From Nitrospinota bacterium (GTDB lineage Bacteria > Nitrospinota > Nitrospinia > Nitrospinales > VA-1), in contig JADFGI010000068.1 of NCBI GenBank assembly GCA_022567815.1, forward strand, positions 1 to 11,028: DNA of 11,028 bases, given 5' to 3'. How positions within the stretch are numbered: position 1 is the first letter of the stretch; every line of letters begins with the position of its first letter. The notes under the pieces are model-generated. The model saw nothing but the letters and a program-made list of their open reading frames with translations, made no database searches and was not told where the DNA came from. The position numbers and the translations under genes were made by a program. Below, piece by piece: positions 6,946 to 11,028 of this stretch.

Positions 6946-8279
6946 GCTTCAGTCTGACTGATAAAATCCACGAGCTTATCCAAAGCCTGAACTGACAACA
7001 TTTGCGAAAATGTTGTCGGCATCAAACCATCAGGGAAAGGCTCGCCTTCGGCTTCATTAAAGACCACGTAGGCGCCAGGATCCAAAATAGATTCCCTGAC
7101 GTATTCCTTGGTGTTTGTGGCGCTTCCCTTGTAATTGGGATCCTTGATCCGTTGGGGAGCGTTGATCTTTTCAAACAACTTTGGTCCAAGCTCACCCACC
7201 GCCCCCTCAATACCGGGAATGGTGTGACAAAGCGGGCAACCCAGGGTATTGATCATCTGTTCAATAGGCTCGGTCCCGGTCACGAACACCGGCCGTTCTT
7301 CATCATCAGAAGTGTCTTCCGCTACGGCATCGCTAGCAGTAGGCAGAGGAACCGTCACATTGGAAAATTCACCCGGAGTATCTTTTGACTGCAACCAGGC
7401 AATGACCGCATTGGCCTCCACAGGGCTCAGACTGACCGGGGGTTTGGTGATAACAGGCATGGGACTTTTGGTATCTGCGTCTTTACCAAAACCTTCCACA
7501 ACATAGCAGGAGGGGCACATGATCGATTCGCGCAAATAATCCTCGCCAATCAAATCCGGACTTCCAGTCCTCCTGTATTCCTCAGGAATTTCATCTGGTT
7601 TTCCTTTAGTAATACCAGCAACCTGTTCCAATTCGCCAATCTTCATCGGCAAGTTAAGGTACCGGTCTTCTTTAATCCGCGTATGACTCCGCTCCTCAAC
7701 CCCAAACAGATTAGGACATCGGCCGGAAAGGTCCCCTGGATCAAATGTATGGCAAAGGGGGCATTGACCTTTACCAATGGCTTTCGCACCTGCTACCTGT
7801 TTGGCGCCGAAAACGATGACACGACCCATCTCAACAAACTCTTCCATTGTCAGGTCTTCAGCGATTGCCGCCGCTTTCGGGGGCGGGTCACTTCTCTGTT
7901 GCGGCAACCAGTTGGTGTATCCGGCAAGAACAATGGATACCGTACTCCAAAAGAAGAACGCCCGAATGATCGGGGAAGACTGGTTTTGAATATCCTGACT
8001 TTTGAAGAAAACCCCCCAGACCAGCAATATTGCCAGCACCGTCAAAATCTGGTACTGGAATATAAAGGTCATCTGGTCAGCCTGCACGAGATCAAACATA
8101 TGCACCGTTTCAAAGAAACTTATAAGAGCAAACGCGCCAAATATCCCGCCCCACAACTTGCCGTTCACCCCTTCATTTTCACGGCAATGCTGAATCACAT
8201 TGACGAAAACATAGAATGCGAACAATGTGTACGCCATGGTCATGAACGTCCACAAAATGTCATGCTGTTCAGGTAGCAT
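6930..8279 (-). CDS. Four-helix membrane protein with two tandem cytochrome c domains
   Basis: A 449-residue inner-membrane cytochrome. Four hydrophobic helices (about 9-30, 42-64, 70-92 and 104-124) precede two periplasmic cytochrome c domains that look like an internal duplication. Domain 1 has CPLCH at 173-177 and Met274 (SPMP). Domain 2 has CPLCH at 348-352 and Met420 (GLMP). Both share a (Y)(L/V)RESI(M/L) block before the Met-ligand region. They are joined by an acidic, Pro-rich linker (about 302-335). Domain 1 also carries CPSCY at 255-259, a CxxC with no heme His, where domain 2 has DPGAY; Cys188 is a further unpaired cysteine. His31 and His60 at helix ends could bind a b heme, but this is speculative. 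The ATG is preceded by GGAGAGGAG. Likely role: electron transfer to or from the bd-like subunit encoded just upstream. Confidence 0.82.
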   Translation of the reverse strand: MLPEQHDILWTFMTMAYTLFAFYVFVNVIQHCRENEGVNGKLWGGIFGAFALISFFETVHMFDLVQADQMTFIFQYQILTVLAILLVWGVFFKSQDIQNQSSPIIRAFFFWSTVSIVLAGYTNWLPQQRSDPPPKAAAIAEDLTMEEFVEMGRVIVFGAKQVAGAKAIGKGQCPLCHTFDPGDLSGRCPNLFGVEERSHTRIKEDRYLNLPMKIGELEQVAGITKGKPDEIPEEYRRTGSPDLIGEDYLRESIMCPSCYVVEGFGKDADTKSPMPVITKPPVSLSPVEANAVIAWLQSKDTPGEFSNVTVPLPTASDAVAEDTSDDEERPVFVTGTEPIEQMINTLGCPLCHTIPGIEGAVGELGPKLFEKINAPQRIKDPNYKGSATNTKEYVRESILDPGAYVVFNEAEGEPFPDGLMPTTFSQMLSVQALDKLVDFISQTEAPPEG

Positions 8280-8355
8280 CCCTAACTCCTCTCCTTAAAT
8301 CCATAAATTAAACACTCTAAAATTAACGCCAAAAACTTCAACCATTTTCAAGTGA

Positions 8356-10341
8356 TTACTGTTGCTGTTGCGCTGGAACCGGCACAGCTTGCGGCTCTGG
8401 CACGGTCTCCTCCTTCTTGCCAGTCAAGCTGGCCACCCAGAAAACAACCACAAATTGCACCCAGACAAACAAGGTATTGAACGTCAGCATCTTGCCGGCC
8501 TCGCCGATGGTCAAGGTATATGCGTCAACAGAGTTGTCACGCATAACTTCAGTCACATGCCAGAACAACCGCACGGCTGAACGGATGTAACCCATCAGGC
8601 CCATCAACCAGGTGAACGAAATGGCCAGGAGGAAAATTGCGTAGGTTCCCACTTTTGACATGGTTCCCCATTGGACCTCCCCATAGGTTTCCGCATCCTT
8701 GAACATGGAAGTATTGATCGCCGTTCCGACAAACAACGTTGTCAAGGTGGTCGTCACCTGAGGCACTGAAAGACCCACGCGAATGTTGGCAGGAAGGTAA
8801 TAACCATACACACCAAGGAAAATAATGTTGGCGGCGGCGCCAATGAAAATAGCGCTTAGCCAGCAGTTACCTATGGTTTGCCATGGCACGGTTATCTTCT
8901 TATTCGCTTTCTGATATAGCAGGAAGCAAAGAATGGTGGTTGTGATCATCAAGTTTACCGCTGTGTTTTTAGCGGACATAACCCCGAAGTGACCTATAAT
9001 TGGATGTTGCGCCCCCCCCATCGCTTTCAATTCCGCGGGGGTCATGACGATCGTATGAGGCGTCATCCACATGGTGAAACATACGATCAGCAAAAGGATC
9101 ATATACTTGGAGTACTTCATATAACGGTGCGCCCCCTTAACGCGGGACATACCGTTGTGCAAATACGAATTCGCGCCAAAAAAGAGCAAGCCGATCATGA
9201 CCGCCTGAATGATGAACAACCACGCCATGATTCCGCCCATCAAGGTGATTCCCATTTGCTGACGGAAAGCATAAACTTCTTTCATCAACCAGTAGCCTGC
9301 GAATGGCAGGGGAATCAAACCAAAAATACAAATGAACATGGCCACATAACAAACCCAGTCATAGTGAGCCCTTTCTTCCTCCGTCTTGGCAGTCAGGTAA
9401 TGATACGCCGCGTACGCGCCAACAATACCCCCGCCAAAAACGATGTTCCCAAGGATCCTGTGCACGCCAACCGGATTCCACAATGTGGAGTGGATCACGT
9501 GCCAAATGTTTCCGAGAAATCGTCCCTGCTCATCGATGCCGCCGGGAGCCTGCATGAAGGTCGCCCAGGAATTGGCCAAAAACATCAGAACGGTACCAAC
9601 CAGGTTGAGAAGAACGGACAAACTGACATGAATCCATTTCAAAAAGGGATCCTGGCTCATTCTTTCCCAACCATAGTAATAAACGTAAAGGATCCCGCTT
9701 TCCGCCAAGAACATCAGTGCATATATATGCATTACGGGGCGGAAAATCCCGGCTATATACTTAAAAAAACCAGGGAACAGCGTGATGAAAGTAAAAAGCA
9801 AAATACCTCCAAGGATCGCCGTCCAAGAATAAGCCGTCAAACTAATCTTCATGAGGTCATGAGCCAGCCTGTCATATTTTACCGACATGATTGGGTCTGA
9901 CTCTTTTGAACGGATACCAATGAATTCTATCAGCATACAGAAGATCGGAACCGCAAGAACGAAACTGCCAAAATACAAATGTTGCTGAGCGGCCATCCAA
10001 AGGATCATCCGGCTGGGCGCGAACTCATAATTATTATAATCTGACGGACCCAATTCAGGAGCGGGGAAACCACTCACAGGACCTTTAAGGGGATTACCTT
10101 CCCAATCCTTGTAAAATACATCCTGGCCCCATTCGATTTCAGATTCACCTTCACCTTCACCCCCCGCGACGGCTTCCTCTGCCAGAACTTCCTTGGCAAA
10201 GGCTTCTTCCGCAAAGGCCTGTCCGGCATAAGCTTCCTTGGCTAGCGCATCGGTCGCAAAAGCTGGCAACAGGTAAATGGCAAATGCCATAACCATCGCA
10301 AGTGATAATGCTTGGTATCTTCCAGTTTGTTTCCCCAACAT
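8356..10341 (-). CDS. Divergent cytochrome bd-like oxidase subunit (CydA-like)
   Basis: A 661-residue multi-helix inner-membrane protein, first gene of the operon. The start at 10341 is chosen because a perfect AAGGAGGT lies 7 nt upstream and a signal peptide follows (core about 11-27, AFA at 27-29). An in-frame TTG 60 bp further upstream lacks both. After a repeat-rich periplasmic stretch (32-110) the core resembles CydA. QQHLYFG (His121) fits the heme ligand His19 of E. coli CydA, AESG (Glu214) the conserved helix-3 glutamate, and FLANSWATFMQAPGG the ANSWMQ.P.G motif. NPVGVHRILGN (His294) fits His186, and AFRQQMG (Met363) may match Met393. No GWxxxExGRQPW motif is seen, and the long quinol-binding loop seems absent. 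Several extra helices follow residue 450, and the tail is Pro/Gln-rich. No cydB lies beside it. Similar bd-like proteins have been proposed as terminal oxidases in Nitrospira. Oxygen reduction with cytochrome c as donor is inference. Confidence 0.85.
   Translation of the reverse strand: MLGKQTGRYQALSLAMVMAFAIYLLPAFATDALAKEAYAGQAFAEEAFAKEVLAEEAVAGGEGEGESEIEWGQDVFYKDWEGNPLKGPVSGFPAPELGPSDYNNYEFAPSRMILWMAAQQHLYFGSFVLAVPIFCMLIEFIGIRSKESDPIMSVKYDRLAHDLMKISLTAYSWTAILGGILLFTFITLFPGFFKYIAGIFRPVMHIYALMFLAESGILYVYYYGWERMSQDPFLKWIHVSLSVLLNLVGTVLMFLANSWATFMQAPGGIDEQGRFLGNIWHVIHSTLWNPVGVHRILGNIVFGGGIVGAYAAYHYLTAKTEEERAHYDWVCYVAMFICIFGLIPLPFAGYWLMKEVYAFRQQMGITLMGGIMAWLFIIQAVMIGLLFFGANSYLHNGMSRVKGAHRYMKYSKYMILLLIVCFTMWMTPHTIVMTPAELKAMGGAQHPIIGHFGVMSAKNTAVNLMITTTILCFLLYQKANKKITVPWQTIGNCWLSAIFIGAAANIIFLGVYGYYLPANIRVGLSVPQVTTTLTTLFVGTAINTSMFKDAETYGEVQWGTMSKVGTYAIFLLAISFTWLMGLMGYIRSAVRLFWHVTEVMRDNSVDAYTLTIGEAGKMLTFNTLFVWVQFVVVFWVASLTGKKEETVPEPQAVPVPAQQQQ
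10159..10248 (-). repeat. Six tandem pentapeptide (15-bp) repeats in the bd-like protein
   Basis: Residues 32-61 consist of six five-residue units of form (A/V)-(L/Y/F/V)-A-(K/G/E)-(E/Q/G): ALAKE, AYAGQ, AFAEE, AFAKE, VLAEE, AVAGG. A short Gly-Glu run encoded by three TTCACC hexamers (plus-strand 10144-10161) follows. The repeats lie just after the predicted signal peptide, so they should be periplasmic. Confidence 0.85.
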
Positions 10342-10348
10342 GGTTTTG

Positions 10349-10356
10349 ACCTCCTT
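10349..10356 (-). promoter_or_regulatory. Perfect Shine-Dalgarno that fixes the bd-like start
   Basis: AAGGAGGT on the minus strand, 7 nt before the ATG at 10341. It is the strongest ribosome site in the operon and rules out the upstream TTG as the main start. Confidence 0.85.
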
Positions 10357-10757
10357 CATTAGGACCCTAAATAAAAAAAGATTTGGGAAATCTATATGCA
10401 ATCAAAATTTTAAACTTTCTATAAATTACTGAACAAAAATCACTTAAATATTTCGTAACGAGGGCTACAGAATATGAGATAACTCAAATCCATTGGGCCC
10501 TTGTGAAAACGCTTGAATACCAAATTTATTATTGCCTTCAGCCAATTAAAAATCAATCAGATAAAACCCATGTGCTTATAAGTGCAATGTTTTCAACATT
10601 GAACTCCCGAATTCAGCTCTTCATTTCAACCTGATTTCATCAGGCAAATTTATCCAAATTTTTGCATTATTTACCATAGCCAAAATACCATGTCAAGGTA
10701 AATCGAATTCCTCCGGAATTATTACAAACACAGTCTTTATATCGATGAAACCACAAC
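10357..10757 (-). promoter_or_regulatory. Upstream region of the oxidase operon
   Basis: An AT-rich non-coding region of about 400 bp between the hisD stop and the oxidase operon. On the minus strand a perfect TTGACA (10696-10691) is followed by TAAATA after 17 bp or AATAAT after 19 bp, a candidate promoter that would leave a leader of about 320 nt. Three short dyads with 3-nt centres lie at 10706-10720 (AATTCC/GGAATT), 10630-10644 (CCTGAT/ATCAGG) and 10585-10601 (CAATGTT/AACATTG). I see no clear terminator for hisD, so read-through is possible. Confidence 0.35.
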
Positions 10758-11028
10758 TCATCGAAGCCTTATTTTCACCGCTTCGGCATGGGCGTCCAGG
10801 CCCTCCATTTCCGCCAAAATCGTCACCGAATCGGCGTTTTTTTGGAGCGCCGTCCGAGCATAACCGATCAAACTGGTACGTTTGATAAAATCATAGACTC
10901 CCAACGGGGAGGAAAATCTCGCCGTGCCGCTGGTGGGCAGAACATGATTCGGCCCTGCCAGGTAATCGCCCATCGCTTCGGTGGTGAAATTACCGAGCAA
11001 GATGGCCCCGGCATTCTTTACCTTTTTC
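10758..11028 (-). CDS. hisD: Histidinol dehydrogenase, C-terminal part (partial)
   Basis: This is the 3' end of hisD, the zinc enzyme that oxidises L-histidinol to L-histidine in two NAD-dependent steps at the end of histidine synthesis. The frame runs through the window edge, so the true start lies outside; the TTG at 11000-10998 is an internal Leu codon. Visible family motifs are KNAGAILLGNFT, then GDYLAGPNHVLPTSGTARFSSPL (its Asp corresponds to zinc ligand Asp360 of E. coli HisD, with the NHVLPT histidine nearby), and near the end AEMEGLDAHAEAVKIR (matching catalytic Glu414 and zinc ligand His419). All expected C-terminal residues are present, so this looks like a functional gene. It shares strand with the oxidase operon but is separated by 416 bp and is functionally unrelated. 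Confidence 0.95.
   Translation of the reverse strand, partial: KKVKNAGAILLGNFTTEAMGDYLAGPNHVLPTSGTARFSSPLGVYDFIKRTSLIGYARTALQKNADSVTILAEMEGLDAHAEAVKIRLR

Noticed and set aside
8989..9900. A 303-codon plus-strand open frame opposite the bd-like oxidase gene.
   Set aside because: It lies wholly antisense to a gene with clear family motifs, has a polar composition with no recognisable domain, and no ribosome site was seen. Long antisense frames are expected opposite hydrophobic membrane genes.
10342..10401. A TTG start adding 20 residues to the bd-like protein.
   Set aside because: The added stretch would include the AAGGAGGT ribosome site and would bury the signal peptide. ATG 10341 is clearly better.
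1..11028. CRISPR arrays, insertion sequences, integrases or phage genes.
   Set aside because: None were seen. The repeats present are short tandem units inside or next to genes, and all main genes look like core metabolism or respiration.

Overview
The window looks like chromosomal DNA from a chemolithotrophic, respiratory Gram-negative bacterium. The best guess is a nitrite-oxidiser-like lineage (Nitrospinota or Nitrospirota). This rests on an uncommon combination: a long, divergent cytochrome bd-like oxidase subunit with no CydB partner, followed by three membrane-bound c-type cytochromes. The last of these ends in an ethylbenzene dehydrogenase/NXR-gamma-like heme-binding domain. Taxonomy is inferred from protein resemblance recalled from memory; no search was run.

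Left part, plus strand (1-3754). The window opens inside the 3' end of an ammonium transporter gene (amt). Next come a strong 17-bp hairpin, a candidate promoter and a gene for a signal-peptide-bearing outer-membrane beta-barrel (porin-2-like), closed by a clear rho-independent terminator. A small three-helix membrane protein of unknown function overlaps the start of a low-specificity L-threonine aldolase gene (ltaE) by 14 bp. A short gene follows that is best read as RNA polymerase omega subunit (rpoZ). It starts at a GTG and has its own near-consensus promoter.

Middle (3755-4081). This is a convergent intergenic region with minor hairpins and a strong terminator oriented for the minus-strand operon.

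Right part, minus strand (10341 down to 4082). A four-gene operon reads: cytochrome bd-like oxidase subunit (661 aa), four-helix diheme cytochrome c (449 aa), five-helix monoheme cytochrome c (336 aa), and diheme cytochrome c with an EBDH-like domain and C-terminal anchor (578 aa). Together they carry five CxxCH c-heme sites. They could form one membrane respiratory module in which periplasmic cytochrome c domains pass electrons to the bd-like subunit. That subunit has lost the features expected of a quinol-oxidising CydA. Upstream is an AT-rich 416-bp region with three small dyads, then the 3' end of hisD (histidinol dehydrogenase), also on the minus strand and cut by the window edge.

The most unusual content is this oxidase/cytochrome operon. 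Similar bd-like oxidases have been proposed as terminal oxidases in Nitrospira, so the module is probably not wholly new. The apparent loss of quinol-site motifs, the pentapeptide-repeat N-terminus, the extra CxxC in one cytochrome domain and the tandem dyads at one gene's stop codon still merit checking.
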